DNA of 64,000 nt, from NCBI GenBank assembly GCA_019722365.1, contig JADFUC010001732.1, positions 244,795 to 308,794 on the forward strand, in the 5' to 3' direction. Shown piece after piece: positions 48,362 to 59,731 of this stretch. Each line of letters begins with the position of its first letter. The stretch's first letter is position 1. Source of the DNA: Lithospermum erythrorhizon (taxonomy: Eukaryota; Streptophyta; Magnoliopsida; Boraginales; Boraginaceae). The position numbers and the translations under genes are program-made. Under the pieces are notes generated by a model. The model was not told the origin of the DNA, did not search any database, and was given only the letters and a program-made list of their open reading frames with translations.

Positions 48362-48922
48362 TGATGAGTGCTTGTTTTGGAGTCTTTAAATTGGATGAGA
48401 CACGGAAATTTAGTCTATTTCGTCTATTACTACGGATGGAGGACCGATTTATCCGAGGTCAGTTCCCGATTCATACATCGATGCTGGCTGCCGCCCAGCT
48501 TTGGAGTCTCGGGATTCCGGGTGGATGTAATTTCGATCTAGTTTGGACATGCCCGCTCCTGCGCCCGAGTGAAAAGGATTTGAAGTCTTGAGGTGCACCG
48601 TTGGTCCGTGTTCTCCGTGGTGAAACCGGGGTTAGGGTGTCCCAGACCACGACCCGAAGTTGTCAGCCACTCCGTGCTAAGTTAGTTTTGGGTGTTTTAC
48701 AACTATTGAACAGTAGAGTTCTCCAGTTTGCATTACCTTGAAATGAAGGCAAATGATGGGTATTTATAGGAAATACTTGGGGGTCAGGTCATAAGGCGTG
48801 GACAAGTGTCGCGATCACAGGCGCAGATGTGCGATTTGAGCTTCTATAATTGTCTTTGTGCCCGTTGGATATATATGACGGACCGCCCGGCCGTTTAGGA
48901 CATTGCTAATCGATCCATATCA
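48362..48922 (-). repeat. 3' LTR (left) of the gypsy element
   Basis: On the minus strand it starts TGATATGGATCGATTAGCAA after a purine-rich tract (TTTAAAGGAAA, about 48,933-48,923). It shares AATGTCCTAA, TCCAAACTA and AAGCACTCATCA segments with the right LTR and is about 190 bp longer, so the right copy has a deletion. Confidence 0.8.
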
Positions 48923-49299
48923 ATTTCCTTTAAATCTTCAAAGTACCGACGCCGTTTTCAAATGATAGTGGAATTTGAAGGTTAGAACCACCTAGCCACA
49001 ATTGTCCTTTTAGATTGAAGATTCCGGGAAGGACTCAAGGCTGAAGATAGAAAAGGCTGAAGGCTGAGCACCACGAACACGCCCCCATGAGAGTCTTTTG
49101 TGATGAAGACGTGTTAATAAAGGTGGGTTTAACCAAGTGAGTTAATAGATTCCCCAGGATGTCACTCTATAAGTAATATCTCTGTCAGTGCATATTGATA
49201 TCTTTTTCATTCACTGCGTTTTACTTACACTTTGTTTTATTCTTTAGTGAACTTATTGTACGAAGAACTCCCTCGAGGGTCGTATATCGTACCAGCGTA

Positions 49300-50512
49300 A
49301 GTTAGTTTGAGGCGTGACTTCGGGGAAAGACCCTTTGGCTAAGGTGTCTAAGAGAGGAAGAAGGCGCTTCTTGGGAGAGTCGAAGTTCTCTCCCTTTGAC
49401 TCCGTCACTAAAACCTCGGAAAGGCTTGCCCCGGTGATCTGGAAGGGCAGCTCACGGTGATGTTTCACTTCAGTGCCCGGCTTCCTCTCTTCCTTCCAAC
49501 ATTTCTTCCACTTGTCATTCGCTACTACTCACGATTGTTACCGATGGCTCCTCTCATTGGATGTATCGCGGACTCGGGTCATTATTTTCTCCCTCACTCC
49601 TTACGCCTCGGTGGTAGATGCCATTTCTAGCCATGGCTTATTCGGAGTTTCCTTATACTCCCCGTTCGGGTATTCTGTAACCAAAGGAAACCATCTAAGA
49701 GAAGAATCCACGGCTTCCCTCTTGTTGGAGAAGCTGTTTAGCCCAAGGAGGGGCGTAGAGGGATTATGGGATACCGACTTCGTTGTCTATTAAATGATGC
49801 GCCTACCGTTTCACTCGAGGGTATGTTTCGCCTTAATTAGGAGTTATTATTTTTCTCCTTCCTTGAGTCCCAACTTCTTTGTGTGTTTTAGGTCCACAGG
49901 TGTGCTTTCGGGGGCTTTTCTTGAAATGGAGTGAATGTGAAGGCAGGAGCAGCCTGCAGGCGGAGCCGAGCTTTCTACGGAGAAGCGTATGTCCGAGGCT
50001 CCTCGAGAGAGAGAGATGGAGGCTCGGGCCTGAGCTGAGGATTTCAAGGCCCAAACTGCTGATTTTAAGAACAAGCATGCGGATCTTGAATACGCTTATA
50101 ATGGGCTTGTGAAATCCATCAGACCTGCTTGAAATGCAAGCCGACGGCGTTTATAAGAGGCGCTTCTACAGAGGAAGCGAGGCGTATGTAAGAGGTCAAA
50201 GAAAAATGAAAGCACTCGGAGAATCTTTATCGGCGCCTTAGAAGAGTTGAAGAGGGGGCCTCACTCCCGAAGAAGTCATAGGCCCAGCTTTTAAGGAGGT
50301 CAATTATAATTACGTGCTTTGTGGATGGCCGGTGTCTCCATAATGAAGACTTATAGTCTGAAGATCTCCGAGAAGTTCGATGGTGTTCAGACCATCTTTC
50401 CAGAGTTCGTGGAAGAACACTTCGGGAAGGAGTATGTGATCCCTCTGGTGGATCCTGAAGAAAGCGAGTCATCTGGTGATGAGAGTGATGCTGATCTCGG
50501 GGAGGATTGAAG
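49300..50512 (+). pseudogene. Opposite-strand ORF of the gypsy element (Retand-type antisense ORF)
   Basis: This lies on the plus strand, opposite to pol, between the integrase region and the 3' LTR. The clearest part reads EARA, EDFKAQTADFKNKHADLEYA and YNGLVKS near 50,015-50,125, a heptad-rich coiled-coil stretch. The C-terminal part is FDGVQTIFPEFVEEHFGKEY then VIPLVDPEESESS and an acidic end at a TGA at 50508. Upstream parts (49,470-49,800) are open only in pieces. Retand-group elements are known to carry an ORF in this position and orientation; its function is unsettled. Assignment rests on position and composition, not on a recognised domain. Confidence 0.5.
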
Positions 50513-50789
50513 AAGATGATGATGCTGACTTTGGCTTTTTTGTTTATTCTTCTAAATTTTTTATGTTCCTCGAGGCTGTAGTTAGATGCGGGTGCCATTA
50601 CTTTGTAACTTTTTGTTTAGTAATGGCTACGCTTTTTACACAATTTACATTTAATCTTCTCTTTATCTTTTATTGATCATTACTTGTTCTTTTATCTTTT
50701 CTTCTTATCAATGTTATTTGTAATAAGATAACACACTGCCCACTATCACGAAATCACTTTCTCTTTTTGGGAAATGACTTCGTGAGATT

Positions 50790-51150
50790 AGATCGCCCAG
50801 AGGACACGAGTGATCGAGGTCAAAGCTCGGGGATTTCCACTTTAAAGTTAATAAAGGTTGAATGATCTTATTCATTCGACCCCGGGTGATCTGATTCACC
50901 CGAGGACCATGGTGATCTAATTCACTCGGGTTTCCACCTTTAAGTTAATAAAGGTTGAATGATCTTATTCGACTGACCCCGAGATAATCTGATTACTTCC
51001 GAGGACAAATGAAGTGATCTAATTAAACAGGGTTTCCACTTTTAAGTTAAGAAAGGTTGAATGATCTTATATATTAGGCCTCGGGTGATCGATGCCGAGG
51101 GACCCTTGATCTCTAATTCACACGGGTTTCCTCCGAAGGGAGGCTAAGTG
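50790..51150 (-). repeat. Minisatellite in the gypsy 3' region, unit about 97-102 bp
   Basis: GTTAATAAAGGTTGAATGAT occurs at 50,847 and 50,944, and GTTAAGAAAGGTTGAATGAT at 51,046. The spacings are thus 97 and about 102 bp. Flanking words GGTTTCCAC, GTGATCTAATTCAC and CCCGAG repeat in step. There are about 3.5 diverging copies. Confidence 0.85.
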
Positions 51151-51379
51151 ATCTTATTCACTCAGATTTTCTTTCTTTATTTAATGAATTTTCGTTGCTC
51201 GAAAGATTTCTTTATTTCCAAAAGGCATACTCGTGCTTCATCAAACTTTATCTCGGTTTTACAAATAGGGAGATTACATCATTCTGATCTTAGCGTAGTA
51301 TGTTTGAAGAGATAGATCCGTGCCGTGTGTGTGCTTGATGATTTTCCACAGAGAGTTCCTACAGTTCATGAAGTCTTGG

Positions 51380-52300
51380 GCCTATGACTCTTACCATACT
51401 GTATGGTCCCTCCCGTTTTAAAAGGTTGAGCTTGTCTTTACTTTCTTTTGGCTTGCTAGCTTTGAAGGCCCAGAAGCCACGGAGTCTCGCCCAGGAATTG
51501 CGGATTACGATCCTCGGTTGTAGAATCGTACGTCAAGCTGTTTTATACCTACTGCGTTCGGTATAAAGGTTGTATCCTTAATTCATCCATGAAGTTGAGG
51601 CATTCTATACGCTCTCTAATTTCCCTCTTCTTTGAAGCAAAGCGCATCGGATATTGGGTGAAACCAATGAGCCTCCCCATAAGAGCCAAAAGCGACCACC
51701 CACGAATCACCCCAGAAATTTGAAGGAATTATAGCGAGTGGCGTTGGAGGGTAGTTCGGGTTGGACGAGGAAGAACTTCGTACCATTTTGCCATGACTCT
51801 AGGAGATTTTCTTTATTCCTTGAAAAATGGTCCCGTTAAGCGGCTTACGTCCATTGGCTTAGGGGTCCGCATGCGGGTGCAAAGCGATTGTTCTATGGCC
51901 AGTCATTTCTGTATCCCGGAGTGGCGTCGGCCGAGGACCGTTATCGGGATACTAATATCTTTGTGGTATCCATGGCAGTAATGATGTTCTTCCATATGAA
52001 CTCTTGATATCTTGGTAATAGTGTTCACTTGGGGGTATAGGCTTACACCCGTTTACTTAAATGATCATGGTACAACCAATGCTTTTGTATTTGGTGGCGA
52101 GAGCTACAAATTGTCCCTTAAATCGATGCCCAGCGGCAAGCGGTATGGGAAAAGGGCAGGGGTCATTATCGCCACCAGATTTGTCTTGGGGCCCCGTTCA
52201 TCTTTTTGTCGAATGCATACCTTTTATGTACTACAGGAGTCGTTCATGAGTGTGGGCAAAAATACCTGCTTTCGGCGAGGAAGTAATCTTTAGGGCCAAG
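51380..52300 (-). pseudogene. Integrase remnant of the gypsy element
   Basis: Minus-strand fragments read EVLPRPTRTTLQRHS (about 51,785-51,740), corresponding to the WAYRTTP..ATG segment after the integrase core. Next is FTQYPMRFASKKREIRERIE (about 51,665-51,610) and CLNFMDELR. Stops separate them. Confidence 0.6.
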
Positions 52301-52499
52301 TTTTCCCAGATATGATGTCCATGATCTATCTAAATGGAATTCAAGCGAGTTTGTTGGTTTATCTTCGGGGGATGCAAAATAGCAGAGGCTCCCAGGATGG
52401 GAGGATTTCATACAACTCCCGTTTGGAGCATTTGGAATTATAAGCTTACGTTTTGTAATTTCTAGCCTGGGCACTTATCCTCGAGCGACTACAGTGTTT

Positions 52500-52900
52500 A
52501 AAACTTGACTATGGAATGCTTGATCTTCCCTCTTCTCCCACAGGGTACATTCGTGTCTCTTCATGAATGGGCTTTTCCCGATGTTCAATATGAACTCCTT
52601 GGGGAATATCCTCATAGTAAGTGGTAGCCAGCCGAGATAGATGATCAGCATGTTCGTTTTCTCCTCGGATTATATGTTCAAAGATCACGTAGTCAAACTT
52701 TGAGACTATGTTCGTGGCCTTAGAGTGATACTTCCTTAGGTTCTCGTTCTTGACTCCATGAGTCTCCACGGTTGTTCAATCGCCCAACTTAGAATCCCTT
52801 TTGACCCGAGTTCGGGTTACCCTGAACTTTATTTATGATAACCACAATACTTTGTGAAAGCCGTATTCGACTTTGTTATTGGTGGCTTGAAGAGATTCTG
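52500..52900 (-). pseudogene. RNase H C-terminal part of the gypsy element
   Basis: The minus-strand frame 52769-52509 contains LRKYHSKATNIVSKFDYVIF and EHIIRGENEHADHLSRLAT. The N.(H/E)AD.LS(R/K)LA motif is the standard end of gypsy RNase H. Confidence 0.8.
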
Positions 52901-53249
52901 CTTCGGTCCACTGAATTAAGATCCCTACTTGGCGCTTGCCCACTTTTGGATTCTTTGGGTCCATCACGTATAACGTCAGGAGCCTCTCGCAGGCGTTGGC
53001 GTAATTAATGCAGTCTCACCCCAACTTCGGTCGGGCGCGTTCCATGTCGAAATCGACGAGGCTTGGGCATTTTATTCCGGTTCTAGGTCGGAGAGTGATC
53101 TGAACTCACTTAGGCTGCATGGCCCACTCATTGAGCCTTCCGTTTGTGTTGGATTGGAAGGTACCCTTTTAGGCTTCCATTGTGACCACTTGACATAGGG
53201 TGATTTTCAAAGTAGGCCTTGAGTTTTCTAACCCGAGGTAACAGGCTAG

Positions 53250-54250
53250 CATGAACTTGTCAATTAAATTTAGCTCTCTTGGTCCGTGAAGTACATAGCT
53301 TCGCGTGCTTAGATGGGATTAAGTTTATCCTCTTCTGCTTTATGAAGCTAGCGTTGCTTCTGTAATTCCTCCTTTCGGCCAGTGCGGTCAATATTTTGGA
53401 GATGTCGAATTATGATTTTAGTCGTCAAAGCTTTGGCGATTCTTAATCCCACTTGAATTATTCTTGAGAGGCTTGTCTCGGTTTTTTCGGAAAAAGGGTA
53501 GGTTCTATCTGGGACCAAGATTTGAATGTCGATTGAGGCAGCTAGACACCCCGCCGATCTCCGCGCCTCCTTTTAAAAGGTCGGGGCTTGCATTTTGTCT
53601 TATGGCCTCAATTTTGTCGGGAGTTAGGTTCTATGCACCATTTCACTTATCATGAACCCCAAAAATTTCCCAGAAGTGCTTGAAATGAACACTTCTTCGG
53701 GGTTAATCCTTAGGTAGCTTGCCTTGATCTACCAAAGGTGTCCTACAGGTTACGTAAATGCTCCTCGCTTTCTCTTACTTTTTTGATCGATATATCATTT
53801 ACATAGATTTGGATTTTTTTAATTTTTACTCGAGAGAAGATGCGGTTCACCCATCCTTTGGTATATTTGCCCCGGTATTTTCAACCCAAAGGGCAGTGCG
53901 TCAACAATACAACCCATACTCCGTGATAAAGGTGGTTTTTTCTTGGTCGGCTTTTTCCAAGAGTATTTGATGATACCCTCGGGAAGCATCTAGGAAGTCA
54001 AAAACCTCATACCCCGCACTCCCATCTACCAATCTTCCCAAACAAGGTAACGGGAAGTAGTCTTTGGGGCAAGCCTTATTGAGGTTGGTGAAGTCGGTGC
54101 ACATTCTCCACTTCCCATTAGATTTCTTGACCATGACCACATTAGCGATCTCTTAGAGGGAATTATGTCGGTTCCACTTAACTGCCGGATAGCTTGATTC
54201 TTTTCTTCGGAGAAATTCCTCTTCTTTTGCTTGACAGGTTTATGGGCGGG
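53250..54250 (-). pseudogene. Reverse transcriptase part of the gypsy element
   Basis: The minus-strand frame 54140-53901 reads VMVKKSNGKWRMCTDFTNLN and KACPKDYFPLP. Then come LVDGSAGYEVFDFLDASRGY and HQILLEKADQEKTTF, which are conserved blocks of Ty3/gypsy reverse transcriptase; FLDASRGYHQI holds the first catalytic Asp. Downstream blocks are present only in broken form. Confidence 0.85.
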
Positions 54251-54649
54251 GAGTAGACATGGTGGTGTAGGACTAATGCAGTATTGACTCCGGGCATGTC
54301 TTGAGGTTCCGTGCGAGACCTCTTTTATACTTTGTGAGGTTTTATCAACAGAGTTCGTGCTCGTGGTTGGTATGTTCCTATCCAGTTATTTTCACCGAGG
54401 GTTGTTTTTCTCTTAGGAGACAATCTCGAGTTAACCGTGAGGACATCCGCCTTTCTCCCGCTTTCTTTGGGAGTTGTCCGGCTTTCACGGGAAGTATTGC
54501 TTGTTCATTATTTCGAGGAGGAGTTCTTCGATGTCTTTTATGTTCGGGTGGTTCTCTGGGGGAACTTCCTCGAGTGCGGATGTTGATAAGCGAGACTCGA
54601 GCCCTCTTGATCCCCGACTCCCTCACTTTGCTCCTCAGCTAGTTTGGAA

Positions 54650-55060
54650 ATTTCTAAATGTCTTCAAGCGGAGCGAGAGAAATGATTGCTACCGAGGTTG
54701 GCGGATTGGTCGCCCAATGAGCCCGTTCTACGAAGGGTCGGATATATCAACAACCGTGAAGGAAGCTCTTATCGTCACAGTTCTTGGGGCTTCTCCCACT
54801 GTAAGATCCAGATCTGCTATCCTCGGGATATCTTGCGAGTGTCTTGTAAAACCACATGAGGAGGCGTGAGCCGGTTTAAAAGGTTCAGGTAACCCCAGAA
54901 ATGATAAATACGCCCCTGGTATAAGATATCCGCCGAACTCCCGTATCGACCAACATTCTTGCCCTGCAAAAGTTTTAATTCTTGGTTGATTGGTTATTAG
55001 GGGATGCATTAAGCAGAATCTCCGATCCCCTCGACTCTCTGAGAGAATTTTATCCATTCA
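54650..55060 (-). pseudogene. Protease region of the gypsy element
   Basis: On the minus strand, GGYLIPGAYLSFLGL, CGFTRHSQDIPRIADLDLTV and GEAPRTVTIRASFTVVD fit the segment between the retroviral-type aspartic protease and reverse transcriptase in Tat-clade elements. The catalytic D(G/S)G is not preserved clearly. Confidence 0.6.
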
Positions 55061-55229
55061 CTTGCTCCAGTATGGTAGCCATTGGTGCGAGCTTTATACG
55101 CAGCCGCCGAGCATATGCTTTCGAGTGGAGTATCTCACTCCTGCGCAATCCTCAATGGTATCAATAGTTCACGCAGCTTCGTCGGGGGCTTCGACTCATT
55201 TGTTTCCATTCTCGAGGCGAGGTCAAAAT

Positions 55230-56310
55230 TAGCGGATTCTTGGGGAGTGTTCTCGCCGAACTTCGATTAGATGCCCCACTTTTAATGAGTTCTCTATTTT
55301 GACCTTCAAAACACGGCTATCATCGATTGTCATGCCCATGATCCTGGTGATGCGACATAAGCGCTTTAGGTCTCTTCGGTTTGGGTGAGACCTCGATTTT
55401 TCAGGGTTTCGGTGACATGCTTTGGCCTTCACGACGTGAAATGCAGCTGTAATACCGTTGTTGCTTGCTTGAATATACGCGTTATATATTGGCTCTTTAG
55501 GTTTGCCTCGCCTTGCCGTTCTCTTTTGTTTCGAGGATTTTCCCCTTAGGGGGCCTAGTCCTGAAATGATCTATTTGGCTTCTTTCGTAGCATCCCATGT
55601 GGTTTTCGTTTAGGGGATACCGGTTGTTCCGCCCGGAGTTGTGCACTTGATTATCCACCCGGCCAAGATTATTAGCTTCTCAACTTTATGTATTTAATGC
55701 GTCGGTTGGGCCGGTGATATGCGGTAGTCACGGTTCCGATACCCGATCTCTCCGTCGATGGTCGAGCTATATAAACCGCTGATAGAGCGATTACGGCCGC
55801 TGCAACTTCCGTGAGCATTGTATGTTGAATCAAAACTCTTTGGAATCGTTGGAATAGTCTCGAAGTGTCTCGCCCGTTTCATTTCATATTCATCAACTCC
55901 TCACTCATCTTGTTCACTTGATGGATGCTCGAATTTATCCATGAAGACATCCGCGAAGTCACACCAACCGATGCATGGTGTCGGTGGCGAACTGTGGAAC
56001 ACGTTTTAGCGACTCCGACAAACTACTCGGAAATCCCACCCATAAACATCATCCTCGCTTGCCCAAAGGACGGTGTGAGTCACTTAGGCCTGATGGCGAT
56101 TCTTGGGGTCCCCACGTGCCGTCGTACGTTTTGAACTTGGGCATTCTGGCTCCTGGCGTCGACTCGTATGCGAAAGGGGAACAAAGTACTATGTGTTGCC
56201 GGGACCTTGGAGGGGCAATGTCTCTAAGCCTGTTATTTAGCTCCTCTACTTGTCTCTGGAGCTTTGCTATCACGTCCTCGCTACCCCCGACATTGTCCTT
56301 GAAATAACCA
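55230..56310 (-). pseudogene. Gag of the gypsy element
   Basis: The minus-strand start region reads VIAKLQRQVEELNNRLRDIA, a short coiled coil, followed by ARMPKFKTYDGTWGP, the usual P.(F/M)K.YDGT Gag signature. Near 55,350-55,250, RIMGMTIDDSRVLKVKIENS and LKVGHL match the H..GH...DC..L...IE.L(I/V)..G.L segment with the Cys lost. The reading frame is interrupted in between. Confidence 0.7.
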
Positions 56311-57589
56311 TTCCTTTGATATTATGTTCCTTGTAGTATATAAGTTTCTCGGTGGAGTATTTCGGGGTGAAATTAAAAATTTCGAAGTTGAGTAGTGGAG
56401 AATATAACAAATCGGTCGGTTGGTGGTACATTTCGGTGGTGGGACCGAGGATGATAATAATTTTTGGAATAGTATCGTTATACCGAGACGAGTATGAGAT
56501 GAGTAGTAATATATGCCTCGGGAAAGAACACATTTTGAAATCGGTTTCATTGAGATTTAAATACGGAAAGTGGAGAAATTAACGGCTTAGAGCGAATAGT
56601 TTTTCCACCTACAAATATCCCACCTACCACCACAATCTCCATCTACGTCCATAAACTATTTCCCTTCCTTTTTCCCCACTGCGATTATGTCTTCCCCCAG
56701 CAGAATTTTCTTCCGTTTCTTCCGATTCTTTGTGGCTTGAGACAATAAAGTTGATTTTCATCTTTCCTCACCAAACCGTCCTCTGAGAAACAAGGTAAGA
56801 AAGCTTGAATCTTTTGGGATATTTCATAGTTTTGAAATGTTTGACTTTAGTTGACTTTTGAAGATTGAATTTTTTAAAGGTTGAGATGTTATAGAGGTAT
56901 TCTCTAGGCTTGTATTAAGTGATTGGAGAGTAATTATAGCGATTTTTGGGGTTGAATTGTGTTGATTGGGTTAGTTGACTTTTAGGTTGACTTCTTCCAA
57001 ATTTCTTTAAATTGTATAATAATGTTATGGGACTTTAATATAGTTGTTTAGGAGTATAATTTGGATGTTTTGAGGTTGATTGGTGGAGGATATTGTTGAG
57101 TTAGGTTATTCCAAGTTGAGTAGTAATTGGGCTTTTGAACTAAAGGTTGATTATAATGGGTTAATTAGTTGGCGATTGATTGTTGGATTGATTGGAATGT
57201 GACTAACGTGTGTTATTGTTGGGGTAATAAGGAGATGATCGAATATTGAGATTCCTCTGAAGTTAGCGATTAGAATATAGTTATGTTGGAATAAAAGTGT
57301 ATATACGATCTTGGGGATAGGATGATTTCTAAGAGTTGTAAATTTGAATGGAAGTATAAGACTAGGGATTATATAGATGTTAGAGAGGTTATTCGGGATG
57401 TGTTATAATGTGCCAATTTCTTTGAGCAGGGAGTTGGGCACGGATGCAGCAGAGGGAGGCGCACAGAGTAAATCCATTTACTCTTTTGGGCTCGGGTGAG
57501 GTACAAATCTCGCGATAGAACACTTTTCGTATATGTTATATTTATATATTTTGCATGTGTTGTCTTGGAGCCCCCGATGCGATATGTGT

Positions 57590-57770
57590 ATTGTGTGATT
57601 ATGATTCATATTATGAAATAATTGAGATTATGATTGATATTATGTGTAAATTAGATTTATGATTCATATGATGTAAAATAATTGAGATTATAAGGGTATA
57701 TTATGAGATAATTGAGATTATGATTTGTATTATAGAATAGTTTTGAATATGATTCATGTTATGAGATTGT
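57590..57770. repeat. Tandem ATTATGATTCATATTATG repeats
   Basis: Variants of ATTATGATTCATATTATGA followed by AATAATTGAG occur about five times at 25-45 bp spacing inside the nested LTR. Confidence 0.7.
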
Positions 57771-57985
57771 GTGGTATTGTCTTTGTGTGTTGTGTGTGTG
57801 GGCGTGTCTTGAGTAATGCTTTGATTGCTTTGTGTTGCTTGGGCGGTGGTGACCCAGGCCGAGAGGTTTGGTGTGGTGTGCGTATTGTGTGGGTAGCCAG
57901 GTGGATTGGGAGGTTTGGTGTGACATGCACATTGAGGGTGTAGCCTCGGTCGGGAGGATGGAGGTGGAGGCCTCGTCGATTATGT

Positions 57986-58084
57986 GGAGGTGGATTCTCG
58001 TATGTGTGTATTATTTGGAGGTGGATTCGCCATTGTGTGTATTATTTATAGGTGGATTCCTCGTATGTGTGTATTATTTGCGGA
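57986..58084. repeat. 31-bp tandem repeat, three copies plus a partial
   Basis: Units start at about 57,986, 58,017 and 58,048. Each runs GGAGGTGGATTC, CTCGTATGTG-like, then TGTGTATTATTT. A partial fourth copy follows to about 58,110. It lies inside the nested LTR. Confidence 0.8.
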
Positions 58085-59166
58085 GGAATTGGATTCCTCA
58101 TTTGATGCCTTTGTGTCTTTGAGGCTGTTTCCTTAAATGAATATACCTTTGTTAGCGGTTATAAAGTGTTACGTGATATCGTATGAGGGAACTCTATGTG
58201 ATTGTGAGCAGGTTATTTATTGTGTAGCTTTGGTTAATGTATAGCGTATGTTATATATAAGTATGAATATATGTGATAGGATCAAATCTATGGTATTTGT
58301 ATTCCGCCAAGCAATAGACTCACATTCTCTATGGGCGGACGTTTATGCACAGGTTAGGGGTTGTCCTTTGAGGTTGTCGAGAAAATTTGCATTGATGAAA
58401 TTTTGCGGATTGAAGATCATAGGTGAGGCGGTGGTGGCATAGGAAATCCTCATCAGTCATTTCCTTGTTATTGTCGGTTGTATATTGTTAGACTTGTGTA
58501 TTGTATTTCATTGGGAATGCAGTTTGCCGTACTTTTTCACATGTTGTATTTTGGATTCTTGTGTATCTTTGAATTGTATAAGTATGGTGAATTTGTATCT
58601 TGTTGTTCGTTGATTTATCGTATATGTTGTTAGTTCACCACGATGGAAAAAAATGTATTTTTTATTATTATTAATGTCAAATGGAATCTTTTTATGTTGT
58701 TATCCATCGATCGGTGGCTACGGTGTATGCAATTTGTTGACCTTAACCTCGAGGCGGCCCGGCAGGGGGCGGGTCGTTCTGATCCACTACCCTTAAAGCT
58801 AGTGCTTGGCTACGAGGTATGGGTGACTTCAGCGTAGGTTGTTCGCTTGCGGGGAGACCGTTCGTGATTTTATCTGTTTATGAACCCACCCCGGTTGTCT
58901 ACATATGGGGGCCGGACTAGGGGTGAGGATCCAGAGGAATAGTCTTCTGGTTGTAATCCACGACCCTCGCTATCTTCTTTGGCCCGGAAGGGAGCTGAAT
59001 GACACTCTTGTGTCCGCTTTGTGGTCGATGGGGGCCCAGCTTTCGTGATACTTCAGTCATTGACTTAACTAAGCATGTCCTATACTTGTGGTAGGGCCGT
59101 GCTTCTTAGTTTATCTAGTGAATCTTTTGAACCCGGCTCCATGGTTAGTCGTGGTGTTATCATTTT

Positions 59167-59185
59167 GGATCCCCGGTGAGCCAAT
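59167..59185 (-). other. Primer-binding site of the gypsy element, tRNA-Asp type
   Basis: Directly inside the 5' LTR on the minus strand, ATTGGCTCACCGGGGATCC aligns with the TTGGCGCCGTTGCCGGGGA-type site after a short deletion. Confidence 0.6.
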
Positions 59186-59555
59186 TGATGAGTGCTTATT
59201 TACAAAGAGGTCTTTACGGTGGATGAGATGGAAATTTGGAGTCTTCGACTCGTCTATTCTTTCTAGATAGAGGACCGGGATTTATCTCGGAGTGCGGGTT
59301 CCCCGACCCCCTTATATAGAGTGCTAACTTCCTTGGCTTTGGATACCGGGATTGCGAGATTGGATGTAATTTCGAGTAGTTTGGACATGCGTAGGCTCTC
59401 GCTTCCAGTGGATTGTGCTGAGTTCTTTAAGATGTGTGAATGTCGCGTCACAGAGAACTGAATTGTGCGGTTGAAACACGTAGTGGGCTTGTGCCGTTAG
59501 ATTATATGATGGATACTTGATCCGTTAGGACATTATTAATCCAATCCATATCCCA
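59186..59555 (-). repeat. 5' LTR (right) of the gypsy element
   Basis: On the minus strand it starts TGGGATATGGATTGG and ends AAGCACTCATCA. It is about 370 bp against 561 bp for the left copy. Shared segments include GATGTAATTTCGA and TAGTTTGGACATGC on the plus strand. Confidence 0.8.
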
Positions 59556-59635
59556 CAAAGCTTAAATAACCATGGAAATAATTGATAGACTTTAGTGTAG
59601 GGAAATTGAATAATAAATTGCTTTAATGGAAAGAC

Positions 59636-59731
59636 TACTCTATCTATCCGAAACTGATTGTCACGTTAAAATTGAGAATTAAACATTAATTGAAATTAAA
59701 TAGTGGAGAATGATTTAGGGAGGAGGTAGTA
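59636..59731. mobile_element. Short Stowaway-like MITE
   Basis: The left end reads TACTCTATCTATCCGAAAC and the right end, reverse-complemented, reads TACTACCTCCTCCCTAAAT. The two align well over about 30 bp and match the usual TACTCCCTCCGTCCC type. The whole element is 96 bp, with TA at each end. Confidence 0.6.

Larger units (their letters stand above)
56317..58785 (+). mobile_element. Nested solo LTR, chromovirus (Tekay-like) type
   Basis: The segment separates gypsy Gag from the 5' leader and has different composition. It starts near TGATATTATGTTCCTTGTAG, followed by TTCGGGGTGAAATT and TTTCGAAGTTGA, phrases I associate with Tekay-like chromovirus LTRs. It contains a stretch with TTGACTTTTGAAG and GAGCAGGGAGTTGGGCACGG. 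It ends near GGCCCGGCAGGGGGCGGGTC. No coding sequence accompanies it, hence solo LTR. The ends are approximate and no target duplication was confirmed. Confidence 0.5.
48357..59560 (-). mobile_element. Retand-like Ty3/gypsy element (Tat clade) with CAAAG target duplications
   Basis: The element spans 48362-59555 on the minus strand, with identical CAAAG flanks at 48357-48361 and 59556-59560. Each LTR reads TGATGAGTGCTT at its plus-strand left end. The primer site next to the right LTR (ATTGGCTCACCGGGGATCC on the minus strand, 59185-59167) resembles the TTGGCGCCGTTGCCGGGGA tRNA-Asp type. Coding order on the minus strand is Gag, protease, reverse transcriptase, RNase H, integrase. Between integrase and the 3' LTR lie a minisatellite and an ORF on the opposite strand, which is the Retand/Ogre-group layout. 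A foreign solo LTR is nested at 56.3-58.8 kb. All coding parts are interrupted. Confidence 0.85.

Noticed and set aside
49833..50598. Several minus-strand frames of 75-123 codons
   Set aside because: They are antisense to the opposite-strand ORF of the gypsy element and have no recognisable domain.
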